Source: JAJOKK01 sp965370555 (lineage in GTDB: Bacteria > Bipolaricaulota > Bipolaricaulia > UBA7950 > UBA9294). Taken from it: a stretch of 64,000 nt of DNA. A program made the position numbers and the translations under genes. Within the stretch, counting starts at the first letter, position 1. The number at the start of each line of letters is the position of its first letter. The notes below the pieces were generated by a model. The model had not been told where the DNA came from. It saw only the letters and a list, made by a program, of their open reading frames with translations, and made no database searches. The stretch lies in the NCBI GenBank assembly GCA_965370555.1, contig CBDUVB010000007.1, positions 6,546 through 70,545 on the forward strand, in the 5' to 3' direction. Shown here one piece after another: positions 16,025-24,397 of the stretch.

Positions 16025-16119
16025 GAATTGAGTGATCGGAAGATTGAACCATTGAGTGATTGAGCAAATGAAGAGAAAGGCATTACTGAAATACATCACA
16101 CAACACGGCGCATCTCTTT
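16025..16119. repeat. GATTGAGTGATT-type dispersed repeat
   Basis: The stretch repeats short phrases such as GAATTGAGTGATCGG and CATTGAGTGATTGAG. Related phrases occur at 19220-19310, 48340-48435 and 55365-55420. No coding content. Confidence 0.6.
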
Positions 16120-16372
16120 TGCGGGCTTCCCGCTGTTTCGAGTGAGTAGCTGAGGACACGGTGTGGAACAGAGTCCCTCTTGCAAGAACGTGAAGCAGTA
16201 ACGGGTAATGAGAAAGAACATAAGCATTCTCTCGCAGAGACGCAAAGTCGCAAAGGAAAAGCAGGGTACGGAAAGGAAGAACAAGAGGGGATGTTGGAGG
16301 GCCGTTCTTGGCGATCACTGCGTCTTGAGTGAGCGTAGCGAACGGGCGAGAGGACAGCATTCTGTCAGTTCT
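16120..16372 (-). repeat. Composite intergenic repeat, copy 1
   Basis: Read on the minus strand it carries, in order, the block CTCTCGCCCGTTCGCTACGC followed by TCACTCAAGACGC, a TTTGCGTCTCTGCGAGAGAA block, CATTACCCGTTACTGCTTCACG, and an end block TACTCACTCGAAAC. The same order is found at 44150-44600 and 58541-58821. Confidence 0.8.
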
Positions 16373-16396
16373 TGAGCAAAGGCAGGTGATTGGCAA

Positions 16397-16594
16397 ATGA
16401 AGTTCAGAGCGGTTATCAGGAAAAGCGGAGACTGGTGGATCGGATGGCTTGCGGACTTGCCTGGTGTGAATGCTCAGGAAAGAACCAAGGAAGGGCTGAT
16501 CGAATCACTAAGAATTGGCGCTAAAGATATGCTTACGACCCCCATTCCAGCACCAGAGGAAAACGAGGAACTGGTTACCATCGAGCTTAATTGA
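16397..16594 (+). CDS. Orphan HicB-like antitoxin
   Basis: A 65-residue protein with the compact HicB core: MKFRAVIRKSGDWWIGWLADLPGV, TKEGLIESLRIGAKDML. In HicAB modules this domain, often joined to a DNA-binding tail, neutralises the HicA mRNA interferase. No HicA gene is found on either side; both flanks are intergenic repeats. There is no DNA-binding tail. A strong SD (AGGTGAT, 6 nt from the ATG) suggests that it is expressed. It may be a relic of a lost toxin-antitoxin pair. Confidence 0.75.
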   Translation: MKFRAVIRKSGDWWIGWLADLPGVNAQERTKEGLIESLRIGAKDMLTTPIPAPEENEELVTIELN

Positions 16595-16659
16595 GCCGCA
16601 TTATGGCCAACAGCAACGACCTAACGCTGAGGAGACCAGGAATACAGGAAGAACACGTC

Positions 16660-16862
16660 TTAGAACGACGGAGACAAATGACCCTTAGCAATCTTGCCGA
16701 GAGAAAAAGCTTTTGCCTCTCGCCGAGACGCAAAGATCGCCAAGAAAAGCGTAAATTGGCAAAGAGAATAAAGACGCTTGAAACTCAGGAAACATGGCCT
16801 TTCTTAGCGACCTTTGTGGCTTGAGTGAGCGTAGCGATCGGGCGAGAGAAAGGGGATTTTAA
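16660..16862 (-). repeat. Composite intergenic repeat, copy 2 (diverged)
   Basis: Minus-strand reading shows CTCTCGCCCGATCGCTACGC, then TCACTCAAGCC, then a TTTGCGTCTCGGCGAGAGGC block. It fills the gap between the HicB gene and the phosphorylase gene. Confidence 0.7.
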
Positions 16863-16876
16863 TCATCCGATCATGT

Positions 16877-18196
16877 TCAATCTGCGCTGATTCGTTCGAT
16901 GATCAGCGGGGGCGATGTGACCGGGCCTTCGCCGATCGTGTAGGCCTCCTCCACCATCGCACGCGCACGATCGAGGTTTGTCGTATCGTTCACATGCAGG
17001 ATCGCAAGCGGTTCTCCTTTTGTCGCGGGGGCACCTATCTTCCGCAGGAGCTCGATCCCCACAGCGTAATCAACCGTATCCTCCTTGACGAATCGACCGG
17101 CACCGAGGAGGTTCGCTGCCCGCCCAATCGCCAGGGCATCGAGATCGGCAACGATACCAGAACGCGGAGAGAGGGTGTTCACCCTCTGGCTCGCCGTGGG
17201 AAGAAGAGAGGGATCATCGATCACGGCTGGATTTCCACCCTGATTCGCCACGAGCATCTTAAACTTCGCAAGGGCTGATCTGTCGTGCAGTAACGCTCGC
17301 ATCGACTCGACTGCTTCACTTCGCGCTTTCGCCTTCCCGGAGAAGAGGAGGAGCTCCGCTCCGAGCTCGCAACACAGGTCCTCCAGGTCCTGTGGGCCTT
17401 TCCCCTTCAAGACAGCGATCGCCTCTTTCACCTCGAGCGCGTTTCCGACCATCCTTCCCAGCGGTTGGGACATATCGGTAATCAACGCCGAGATCTTTCG
17501 CCCAAGGTGCGCGCCGATCGCAACAAGAGATCGCGCTAGGTGTCGCGAGTCTTCGAGTTTAGAGAGGAAGGCTCCGGCACCGGTCTTGACGTCGATCACG
17601 ATCCCTTTCGCCCCTCCGGCGATCTTCTTCGACATGATCGAGGCAACGATCAGCGGGAGCGAATCGACAGTGGAGGTAACATCACGCAGCTCGTAGAGGA
17701 GTTGATCGGCAGGGACCATGTCCGCCGTGTGATCGGCAAGAGCAAAACCCGATCCCTCGACCAAACCCAGGAACTCCTCGCGGGAAAGGTCGGTGCGGAA
17801 CCCAGGGATCGATTCCAGCTTATCGATCGTCCCTCCGGTGTGCCCGAGAGAACGACCGGAGAGCTTGGCCACTGTAAGGCCCGCAGCAGCGAGGAGCGGG
17901 GTCAGAACGAGCGAGGTGGTGTCTCCCACTCCACCGGTAGAGTGCTTGTCGACCGGGTAGCCTTGGAGTTTGGAGAGATCGAGCATCGTCCCGGAATGGG
18001 CCATGACATCTGTGAGGATCGCGGTCTCCTCGTCATCCATCGAGCGAAAGTAGATCGCCATCAGGAGAGCGGAGACCTGATAGTCGGGAATCTCCCCTTT
18101 GATGTACCCGCTGATCAGGAACTCGATCTCCTCACGGGTGAGCTTCCCTCCATCACGCTTCTTTCTGATCAGGTCGACTGTTTTCATAGCGTTCAT
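16877..18196 (-). CDS. Pyrimidine-nucleoside (thymidine) phosphorylase
   Basis: A 439-residue enzyme that splits thymidine, deoxyuridine and perhaps uridine with phosphate to base plus (deoxy)ribose-1-phosphate. It has the N-terminal LIRKKRDGGKLTREEIEFLI, the phosphate loop KHSTGGVGDTTSL, KLSGRSLGHTGGTIDKLESIPGF, and VPADQLLYELRDVTSTVDSLPLI. The length fits the Pdp/DeoA class. The ATG overlaps the stop of the upstream acetyltransferase gene. With cytidine deaminase nearby and the BMP-type importer at 31-36 kb, it fits nucleoside salvage. Confidence 0.95.
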   Translation of the reverse strand: MNAMKTVDLIRKKRDGGKLTREEIEFLISGYIKGEIPDYQVSALLMAIYFRSMDDEETAILTDVMAHSGTMLDLSKLQGYPVDKHSTGGVGDTTSLVLTPLLAAAGLTVAKLSGRSLGHTGGTIDKLESIPGFRTDLSREEFLGLVEGSGFALADHTADMVPADQLLYELRDVTSTVDSLPLIVASIMSKKIAGGAKGIVIDVKTGAGAFLSKLEDSRHLARSLVAIGAHLGRKISALITDMSQPLGRMVGNALEVKEAIAVLKGKGPQDLEDLCCELGAELLLFSGKAKARSEAVESMRALLHDRSALAKFKMLVANQGGNPAVIDDPSLLPTASQRVNTLSPRSGIVADLDALAIGRAANLLGAGRFVKEDTVDYAVGIELLRKIGAPATKGEPLAILHVNDTTNLDRARAMVEEAYTIGEGPVTSPPLIIERISAD

Positions 18197-18732
18197 TCTA
18201 AAACGGAATTCCCATCCTGTCCAGTCAATCGCTCGTATAGGATCGATTCCGACTTTGAGAAGCCAAGGTATTCGTAGAACCGTTGTGCGGCAACATTCTT
18301 CGGACGCGTGAGAAGGCGAATCCCCGCAAGTCCGAGATCCCGAACAAGGATGTCCCCCTTATTCATAAGAGCGGTCCCCACCCCATACCGGCGATACCCG
18401 GAGAGGACGTGCAGTTCATCGAGATAGAGAAAGCCGACACGTCGGTCGAGCTTGGGAACGCGAACGAACACGGCGTACCCCACCGGCTTGCCACGAGAGA
18501 GGGCGAGCAGGAACCACGCTGAGTCAGAAGAGAGCGCATTGTATCTTGCAAGACTCTCCCGTACCCCTGCATCAGGGGCACTATCCTGCTTCCGACCTTC
18601 TTCAAGAGCGTCTTCCGCGTGGATCGCACGCAGGAGCGCGGCCAACACAGGAAGATCCCCTTCCTGTGCGATGATGACCTCGATAGGCGCGGAAGGATTG
18701 GAAGACATATCGCTACGATAAGGGCTCCTCAC
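18193..18732 (-). CDS. GNAT-family N-acetyltransferase
   Basis: A 179-residue GNAT protein. It has FLYLDELHVLSGYRRYGVGTALM, where the R/Q-x-x-G-x-G/A acetyl-CoA loop is RRYGVG, and the C-terminal NVAAQRFYEYLGF motif. The acceptor substrate is unknown. The start may be GTG at 18732 or ATG at 18708; neither has a convincing SD. It overlaps the phosphorylase gene by 4 nt (ATGA), so both are likely in one mRNA. Confidence 0.88.
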   Translation of the reverse strand: MRSPYRSDMSSNPSAPIEVIIAQEGDLPVLAALLRAIHAEDALEEGRKQDSAPDAGVRESLARYNALSSDSAWFLLALSRGKPVGYAVFVRVPKLDRRVGFLYLDELHVLSGYRRYGVGTALMNKGDILVRDLGLAGIRLLTRPKNVAAQRFYEYLGFSKSESILYERLTGQDGNSVLE

Positions 18733-18764
18733 GCTCTAGGCAAGGCACGGAGCAGAGATATCTC

Positions 18765-18902
18765 GTTCCCCGTCATTTTTCCTGTCTTCTGCTGTTCTCT
18801 GCGTCTTTGCGTCTTTGCGAGAGGCACAAGCTTTTTCTCTCGCCCTTTCGTTGCACTCACTCAAGCCTCAAAGGTGTCGCGACACCAAGATCGCCAAGAA
18901 AT
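18765..18902 (+). repeat. Composite intergenic repeat, copy 3 (partial)
   Basis: Contains CTCTGCGTCTTTGCG, GCGAGAGGCACAAGC, CTCTCGCCCTTTCGTTGCAC and TCACTCAAGCC, then the small palindrome GGTGTCGCGACACC also present in the copy near 44250. Confidence 0.75.
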
Positions 18903-19009
18903 ATTGGTTTTCACTCTTCGCGTCTCCGTGTCCCCGAGTCTCCCTCTCTCCCACGCCTGCCTGATTCCCCCCGCCCAAATCGGTATACTTTAGAACTGGA
19001 GGTGGAACG

Positions 19010-19219
19010 ATGCCAGATTTTCCACGGTTTCTGTTTCGCGTGAAGGATAGACAGATTGAAGAGGAAGCTAAGAAGATGGTCGCAAGCATTGGGCTTACTG
19101 ATATCGAGATCCGCCGGGACGACACGATCAAGGACGCCTGGTTGGAGGATAATAAGATGCTCAAGACAACCTACGGGTTGGAGGATATCCAGGCATACCT
19201 GGAGAATCTCACCTCTTAA
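19010..19219 (+). CDS. Small protein of unknown function
   Basis: A 69-residue, charged, soluble protein (MPDFPRFLFRVKDRQ..., ending AYLENLTS) predicted to be mostly helical. A very good SD (GGAGGTGG) precedes the ATG, and TATACT at 18984-18989 may be its -10. Base composition and codon use look coding. No family is recognised. It lies between two repeat stretches and has no operon partner. Confidence 0.6.
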   Translation: MPDFPRFLFRVKDRQIEEEAKKMVASIGLTDIEIRRDDTIKDAWLEDNKMLKTTYGLEDIQAYLENLTS

Positions 19220-19302
19220 TCGGGAGATCGGAAAATCGAGTGGTTGAGTGATTGTAGTTGTCAATCATTCAATCACTAAGTCTCTCAATGATTCAATCGC
19301 TG
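19220..19302. repeat. GATTGAGTGATT-type repeat with hairpin
   Basis: The segment TTGAGTGATTG pairs with CAATCATTCAA further on (one mismatch). It sits after the last gene of the phn-type operon and may act as a bidirectional stop, but has no U-tract. Confidence 0.5.
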
Positions 19303-20541
19303 TTAATTGAGTCGTTCGCGCAGTCGCGAGGAGCTGTAATCCATCACCATAACGGCGAACATGATCAGGAGCATAAGCACGATGGCCTGGTCCCAAACCC
19401 AATTTCGTGTCAACTGAAGGAGTCTTTGACCGATCCCGCCTCCTCCGACTAGGCCGATGATTGTGGCCATGCGGACGTTGATGTCCCAGCGGTAGATCGT
19501 GAACGAGAGATAGGGGTTGACAATCTGCGGCACAACGCCGTAGAGGATGACCTGAAGCCGGCCCGCGCCAGTCGCTCGAATCGCCTCAACGGGCCCTGGA
19601 TCGATCGACTCCAGGCGTTCGGAGTAGAGCTTGGTCAGATCGGCGACAGAATGAACAAAAAGGGCCAGGGCTCCCGCAAAGGCGGCGGCCCCTGTTCTTA
19701 CCCAGACGACAAAAATGATCGCCCAGACAATGGGCTGGATTGAACGGATGATACTCATCAGGATACGTAGCACCGTGTAGATGGTCCGTCCGATGAATCC
19801 ATGCGACAGATTCCGTGCGGCAAGGAAACTTAGAGGTATGGCTACGATAACACCGAAGAATGTGGCCATGAACGCCATGAATAAGGTGACGATGAGCAGA
19901 CGGACACCAAGTCCCAGGATGGACCAATCGGGATGAAAGATCTTGTTCCAAATCGCTGACGTCGAGGATGCATTCGTGAACAGTTTGACAAGATCCACCT
20001 GGGTGAACAGGGCCGAGGCAAGATACATGGCAAGGCTCAGAAGGATCACAGCGACCGTCGAACTGCGGTGATACCAAGGGACACGTACCTCGTCGATCTC
20101 CGCAGCGCTCGCAGAACGGAACCCGAGGAGTCGGTCATGCCACGGTGTGTAGCGCGTGGTTAAGAGAACCTGAAATAGGAGAGCGGGCATCACATGCAGC
20201 AGGAGGACACGAATAGATCGACGACCTAATGATATCCACCACGGTCCATCCTGTTCGTCGACGAGCCGCCGACCAAAGAGCTTCATTCCCGGACTCAATC
20301 CAAAGGATTGCCACACGAGTGCCAGCTCGATCACACTGACGACCATGATCCACCACGGCAAGGAAAGGAAGTCGCGCGTCTGGTGAGCTAGGTCGTTCCA
20401 GATGTAGGATCCGATCCACCATAGAGAAGCCAGGATGAGTACATCAGTCGCCAGTATACTCACATCTTTGAGGAACGCACGGCGTGCCTTTCTCCAGCTT
20501 GGGCGTTCGGTCATGAACCCGGCGTAGTATTTTTCTTTCAT
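19303..20541 (-). CDS. Phosphonate-type ABC permease PhnE with N-terminal RDD domain
   Basis: A 412-residue fusion. Residues about 20-150 form an RDD-like membrane domain (GLSPGMKLFGRRLVDEQDGP... ending TPWHDRLLGFR). After a linker, residues about 160-412 are a full PhnE permease (RLLIVTLFMAFMATFFGVIVAIPLSFLAARN, PGPVEAIRATGAGRLQVILYGVVPQ EAA loop, IIGLVGGGGIGQ). It is the second permease of the importer; the partner at 20545-21861 has the same fusion. The two would pair to make the channel for phosphonate, phosphite or phosphate esters. No C-P lyase gene is near. Confidence 0.88.
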   Translation of the reverse strand: MKEKYYAGFMTERPSWRKARRAFLKDVSILATDVLILASLWWIGSYIWNDLAHQTRDFLSLPWWIMVVSVIELALVWQSFGLSPGMKLFGRRLVDEQDGPWWISLGRRSIRVLLLHVMPALLFQVLLTTRYTPWHDRLLGFRSASAAEIDEVRVPWYHRSSTVAVILLSLAMYLASALFTQVDLVKLFTNASSTSAIWNKIFHPDWSILGLGVRLLIVTLFMAFMATFFGVIVAIPLSFLAARNLSHGFIGRTIYTVLRILMSIIRSIQPIVWAIIFVVWVRTGAAAFAGALALFVHSVADLTKLYSERLESIDPGPVEAIRATGAGRLQVILYGVVPQIVNPYLSFTIYRWDINVRMATIIGLVGGGGIGQRLLQLTRNWVWDQAIVLMLLIMFAVMVMDYSSSRLRERLN

Positions 20542-20544
20542 TTT

Positions 20545-21861
20545 TTATCCTATCTTCTCACGTACTCTGGCACTGATGTAATCCAGAATCCAAACGATGA
20601 TCACAATTGCGACAATCACTGCCCCGACTTGATTCCAAGCATCGTCCAGACGCCCTACCTCGTTCTTGAAGTAGAAGAGGAGCGTCCCGATACCACCGCC
20701 ACCGACGAGGGCGATGACCGTGGCCATGCGGATGTTGATATCCCAACGGTAGAGAGTGAACGCCAGGTAGGACGGGATAATCTGTGGGATGACGCCGTAG
20801 ATCACCACCTGCCACCGGCGAGCGCCTGTCGCAGCGATCGCCTCAAGCGGCCCCGGATCGACCGCCTCCACCTGTTCCGAGTAGAGCTTGCCCAGCGCAG
20901 CGATGGTATGGAAGAAGAGAGCGAGCGCCCCGGCGAACGGATTCCCGAACCCTACCCACACGGCGAAAAGGACGGCCATCAGGATCGATTCGATCGATCG
21001 CAACGCGTTGAATAACGTGCGCATCACGGTATATATGAGCCATCCGACAGAGTTGAAACCCATAATGTTGCGCGCACCGAGGAAGCTGATGGGGAAGGCC
21101 ACGATGGCTCCTGTAATGGTGGCGAAAAAGGCCATGAAGATGGTCTCCATCATGTAGTAGGTGATGGAGTAGAGATGTCCCCGCTCGTTCACGCTCTCGG
21201 TCAGGTACGTGAAGCTGGGGGTGACCAGGTCGTGCCATATATGGCCCGACTTGCCAACTCGGTCTACCAACATCTGAAGGTTGATCGCGGTGATCTTCCA
21301 GCCGAGCCAGAAGGTCAGGCCGAGCAATCCCGCAACACAGAGACCGCGATACGTAAGGTACCATTTTCTCGGCTTCTCCGGGGGGAGATCATCCTTGATC
21401 TTGGCGACCGGGAACATACACCCGGCCCTCTCTCCATCATGAAGGAGCATCCCCAGCGGTCGATCGCCGAAGAGGGCCAGCGGTTGGAAAGGAAGCTTCA
21501 GGTGCAACGCAACATACCGGCGCAACCTCTGACTCATCGTCGGTGGAGCGTAGTCTGGCCCAAGGAGTTTCAGTCCAAACAGGTTGAGGCCGATCGACTG
21601 GCCAAACGCGTGACTGAGCATGGCCAGCTCGAACGTAGCCAGGATGACCACAGGCCAACCCCAAGCCGGCAATGTGAGCCTGCCGTAAAAATTCACGTAT
21701 CGGAGATACCAGTACTTGTTCAGTAGGTACATCACTCCATAGGCAGCGTACCCCCACGAAGCCCAATCCAGTATGAACGCGGAGAGCCTTGGACGAAGCA
21801 CTGCAAGACGATCCAGTAAGGAGTACCGTCTAGCGAACTTCGACTTCTTCGGCTTCTTCAC
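20545..21861 (-). CDS. Phosphonate-type ABC permease PhnE with N-terminal RDD domain
   Basis: A 438-residue protein with the same two-part design as its neighbour: an RDD-like domain (SIGLNLFGLKLLGPD, then RPLGMLLHDGERAG) and a PhnE permease (MMETIFMAFFATITGAIVAFPISFLGARN, PGPLEAIAATGARRWQVVIYGVIPQ, VIALVGGGGIG). GTG at 21861 is chosen: AAGGAG lies 7 nt before it, inside the end of the ATPase gene (32-nt overlap). The longer frame to 21912 has no signal. Tandem PhnE genes are common in phosphonate importers; the extra domain is not. Confidence 0.88.
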   Translation of the reverse strand: MKKPKKSKFARRYSLLDRLAVLRPRLSAFILDWASWGYAAYGVMYLLNKYWYLRYVNFYGRLTLPAWGWPVVILATFELAMLSHAFGQSIGLNLFGLKLLGPDYAPPTMSQRLRRYVALHLKLPFQPLALFGDRPLGMLLHDGERAGCMFPVAKIKDDLPPEKPRKWYLTYRGLCVAGLLGLTFWLGWKITAINLQMLVDRVGKSGHIWHDLVTPSFTYLTESVNERGHLYSITYYMMETIFMAFFATITGAIVAFPISFLGARNIMGFNSVGWLIYTVMRTLFNALRSIESILMAVLFAVWVGFGNPFAGALALFFHTIAALGKLYSEQVEAVDPGPLEAIAATGARRWQVVIYGVIPQIIPSYLAFTLYRWDINIRMATVIALVGGGGIGTLLFYFKNEVGRLDDAWNQVGAVIVAIVIIVWILDYISARVREKIG

Positions 21862-22600
21862 CGTAGATCTCCTTGAATTTTGCCTTATCGATCTCAGTTG
21901 GCAGTCCTTCAAAGACGATCTCCCCGTCTTTGAGTGCGAGGATTCTGGTACCGTATCTGCGCGCCAGCGAGAGGAAGTGAAGGCTGGCGATCACGGTGAC
22001 GCCATCCTCCTTGTTCATCGTTTCCAAGTGCTGCATGACGGAGTGCGACGTTGCCGGGTCCAGGGCCGAGACAGGTTCATCGGCCATCAGGAGATCAGGC
22101 TGCTGCATCAGGGCACGGGCAATACCCACCCGCTGCTGCTGCCCACCGGAGAGCTCGTCGGCACGCTTGTAAGCCTGTTCAGGGATACCGACTCTATCGA
22201 GGTCAGCCATCGCCATATCGATGTCCTGCTTGGAGAACTTGTGGATGGCTGATGCAGCGGGACTCACGTAACCCAGGCGGCCAGAGAGCACATTGGTGAG
22301 CACGGTGGATCGCTTCACCAGGTTGAACTGCTGGAAGATCATCGCCATTCGCCTGCGAATCTGGCGAAGCTGGCGCGACGAGGCGCGTGTCACATCGATT
22401 CCGTCGAAGACAATGGTTCCGGCAGTTGGCTCGATCAGCCGATTGATGCACCGCAGCAACGTAGATTTTCCCGAGCCGGACAACCCAAGCAGGACGAGGA
22501 ACTCCCCGCGTTTCACCGTGAAACTAACGTCGTTTAGAGCGAGGACTTCACCGCGCTCATAGATCTTTGTCAAGTGTTCTATACGTATCAGATCATCCAT
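21830..22600 (-). CDS. phnC: Phosphonate-type ABC transporter ATPase
   Basis: A 256-residue ATPase with Walker A GLSGSGKST (about 39-47), FQQFNLVKRSTVLTNVLSGRLG (a PhnC-typical stretch), signature LSGGQQQRVGIARALMQQ and Walker B LLMADEPVSALD, then the H-loop ASLHF in place of the usual SxH. It powers uptake through the two permeases downstream. It is separated from the binding-protein gene by a hairpin with a T-tract. Confidence 0.94.
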   Translation of the reverse strand: MDDLIRIEHLTKIYERGEVLALNDVSFTVKRGEFLVLLGLSGSGKSTLLRCINRLIEPTAGTIVFDGIDVTRASSRQLRQIRRRMAMIFQQFNLVKRSTVLTNVLSGRLGYVSPAASAIHKFSKQDIDMAMADLDRVGIPEQAYKRADELSGGQQQRVGIARALMQQPDLLMADEPVSALDPATSHSVMQHLETMNKEDGVTVIASLHFLSLARRYGTRILALKDGEIVFEGLPTEIDKAKFKEIYGEEAEEVEVR

Positions 22601-22621
22601 TATTTAGAGGATCCTTTATTA

Positions 22622-22656
22622 TAAAAAATGCGGGAGAGGTCTCCCTCCCCCGCATT
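22622..22656 (-). terminator. Intercistronic hairpin with T-tract between phnD and phnC
   Basis: AATGCGGG (22627-22634) pairs with CCCGCATT (22649-22656), with an inner GAGG/CCTC stem. On the minus strand six Ts follow. It lies right after phnD, so it may stop most transcripts and give more binding protein than transporter. Confidence 0.75.
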
Positions 22657-22685
22657 AGAATCAATCTAGCCTATCAAGGCAAGCC

Positions 22686-23690
22686 CTAGCGCTCCGGAAT
22701 CGGAACACCGATGATGGCACGGTATCCGTCGTAGAAGCTATCGTCTATATCGGCGACAGCCGTCCACTCGTAGAAGCTCGGGTCGCCCCACAGGGCCGCA
22801 CCTTCGTCTGTGGCGATGTGCGTCTTGACCGCCTCGACGATTTTATCGGCGATATCGACCGGGAAGTCCGGGCCGAACGCCAAGCAGTCGTTGGGGATCG
22901 GGCCGATGTTGTAGATGACGCCGATGTCGCGCAGGACCGTGTCGAAGTCGTAGGTGCTCTTCACGGCACGACGCAGATCGAAGCACGTTCCCCGGAACTC
23001 AGGGCGGAACAGGTCGTTGTTCCAGCGGTCCCACAACCACAGCTCCGGGTCGTCACCGAACTCCCATCGGTCTCCGGCCCAGTCGGAGGGGGCACCAGGA
23101 GCGGAACCGTAGCCGGTGCAGAAATCTCCCTGGCCCTCGATCAGCGCGACCATCGAGTTGGTGTGCCCGCCGGTCGTGACAATGCTGGAGAACTCGATTC
23201 CGTTCTGCTCGAAGACCATGTCCGGGAAGACGTACCCGGATGTGGAGCCGGTGTCGTTGTAGATCCAGACCTTTCCGTTCAGGTCTTCAAGCGTCTTTAT
23301 CCCGCTGTCGCGGCGCGCATAGAGACTGGCATAGTACCACGAGTAGCCGTAGCGGACCGAGCCGAGGCGCGGGCTGACGTTTCCGCCTGTCCGATCGTAG
23401 ATTCGGATGTACTGGTCTGTCGTCGGCATTCCGAACGTGTCACCCTCGGCCGCCGCGAACGCCTCGATCATTGCCGTGTAGTCTGCCTGCAGGCTCGAAA
23501 CAATGTACAAGCCCGTCAACTCGAATATCGCCTGTGCGATCTGCTGTCCGGTCTCTTCGACCGTTGCTCCCTCCGTCGATGGAACGAGAAGCATGTAGAT
23601 CGGTTCATCCGGACTGGAGCCGGGCTGAGAAAAACCGACGACCCCGATCGCCAATACAGCAATCAGTGTCAGAGCCAAAATATTACGCAT
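22686..23690 (-). CDS. phnD: Phosphonate-type ABC substrate-binding protein
   Basis: A 334-residue exported protein. The signal peptide is MRNILALTLIAVLAIGVVGFS, starting at ATG 23690 with SD AGGAGGTGG; the longer frame to 23816 covers the promoter. It has the family features YMLLVPSTEG, QADYTAMIEAF, and the phosphate-binding GSTSGYVFPD loop, then VTTGGHTNSMVALI. The phosph(on)ate ligand class is inferred from the family. The gene leads the operon and has its own strong promoter. Confidence 0.92.
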   Translation of the reverse strand: MRNILALTLIAVLAIGVVGFSQPGSSPDEPIYMLLVPSTEGATVEETGQQIAQAIFELTGLYIVSSLQADYTAMIEAFAAAEGDTFGMPTTDQYIRIYDRTGGNVSPRLGSVRYGYSWYYASLYARRDSGIKTLEDLNGKVWIYNDTGSTSGYVFPDMVFEQNGIEFSSIVTTGGHTNSMVALIEGQGDFCTGYGSAPGAPSDWAGDRWEFGDDPELWLWDRWNNDLFRPEFRGTCFDLRRAVKSTYDFDTVLRDIGVIYNIGPIPNDCLAFGPDFPVDIADKIVEAVKTHIATDEGAALWGDPSFYEWTAVADIDDSFYDGYRAIIGVPIPER

Positions 23691-23792
23691 CCTGCCACCT
23701 CCTATAGGTTTGGAAACGCCCTTCGGGGACGCGATAATCGCTCTTCTTTGTTGCTCGTGATACCACACCCCCGCTTTGTTGCTTACATCGCT

Positions 23793-23821
23793 ATCATAGG
23801 TTCTATCGAACGGCAAGTCAA
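23793..23821 (-). promoter_or_regulatory. Promoter of the phnD-phnC-phnE-phnE operon
   Basis: TTGACT (23816-23821), 17 bp, TATGAT (23793-23798) on the minus strand. The leader to the ATG at 23690 would be about 95 nt. Confidence 0.7.
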
Positions 23822-23890
23822 CTGTGAGATCGTGTCGCTCTCCCGCCCAAGGCTTTTCCCAGCCTCTTTAGAAAGCGCTCTTTTAGCCCT

Positions 23891-24346
23891 TTATAGGGAT
23901 GAATACTCCTCCACCTTTACGTCCGCTTGCTGCAGCATCTCCAACCCTAAGAGATCGGGATAGCCCTCCGCGTAGACGATCCGCTTCACACCGGCGTTGA
24001 TCAGCATCTTGGCACAAACGGTACACGGGGCAGTTGTACAGTATAAGGTTGCCCCTGCGGTAGACACCCCGTGAAGCGCAGCCTGAATAATGGCATTGGC
24101 TTCGGCGTGAGTCGCACGGCAGATTTCTTGCCCCTGACCGCTGGGGATACCTTTTTGATCTTTTAAACAGCCGAGTTCGAGGCAGTGCGGAAGACCACGC
24201 GGCGCTCCGTTATAGCCTGAGGAGATGATATGTTTACCCCTAACCAATAGCGCGCCAACGTTGCGATGTAGACAGGTGGAGCGGCTGGAGACAAACCGGG
24301 CTAGCTGCATGAAATACTCGTCCCAAGATGGTCGTTGATCTTCCAT
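23891..24346 (-). CDS. Deoxycytidylate (dCMP) deaminase, ComEB type
   Basis: A 151-residue zinc enzyme converting dCMP to dUMP, the substrate for thymidylate synthase. The zinc motif is ATHAEANAII followed by TTAPCTVCAKMLINAG; RPSWDEYFMQLA is the typical N terminus. The ATG at 24346 coincides with the predicted transcription start of a divergent promoter, so the mRNA is likely leaderless. It is back-to-back with thyX, which uses its product. Confidence 0.94.
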   Translation of the reverse strand: MEDQRPSWDEYFMQLARFVSSRSTCLHRNVGALLVRGKHIISSGYNGAPRGLPHCLELGCLKDQKGIPSGQGQEICRATHAEANAIIQAALHGVSTAGATLYCTTAPCTVCAKMLINAGVKRIVYAEGYPDLLGLEMLQQADVKVEEYSSL

Positions 24347-24352
24347 GGGGTT

Positions 24353-24381
24353 ATTATACTGGATAACCATAATCTGCTGAA
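24353..24381 (-). promoter_or_regulatory. Promoter of the dCMP deaminase gene, leaderless
   Basis: TATAAT (24353-24358) on the minus strand has its predicted start at about 24346, exactly the A of the ATG. The -35 (TTCAGC, 24376-24381) is weak. The region lies inside the thyX leader. Confidence 0.5.
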
Positions 24382-24397
24382 TCCGGAGGAGAAAACG

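Noticed and set aside
16591..16824. 77-residue frame after HicB, a possible HicA
   Set aside because: No HicA motif (GxSxxH region); the sequence is the diverged composite repeat.
22818..23963. 381-residue open frame opposite phnD
   Set aside because: Antisense shadow of phnD and of its promoter; Arg/Val/Asp-rich composition and no start signal.
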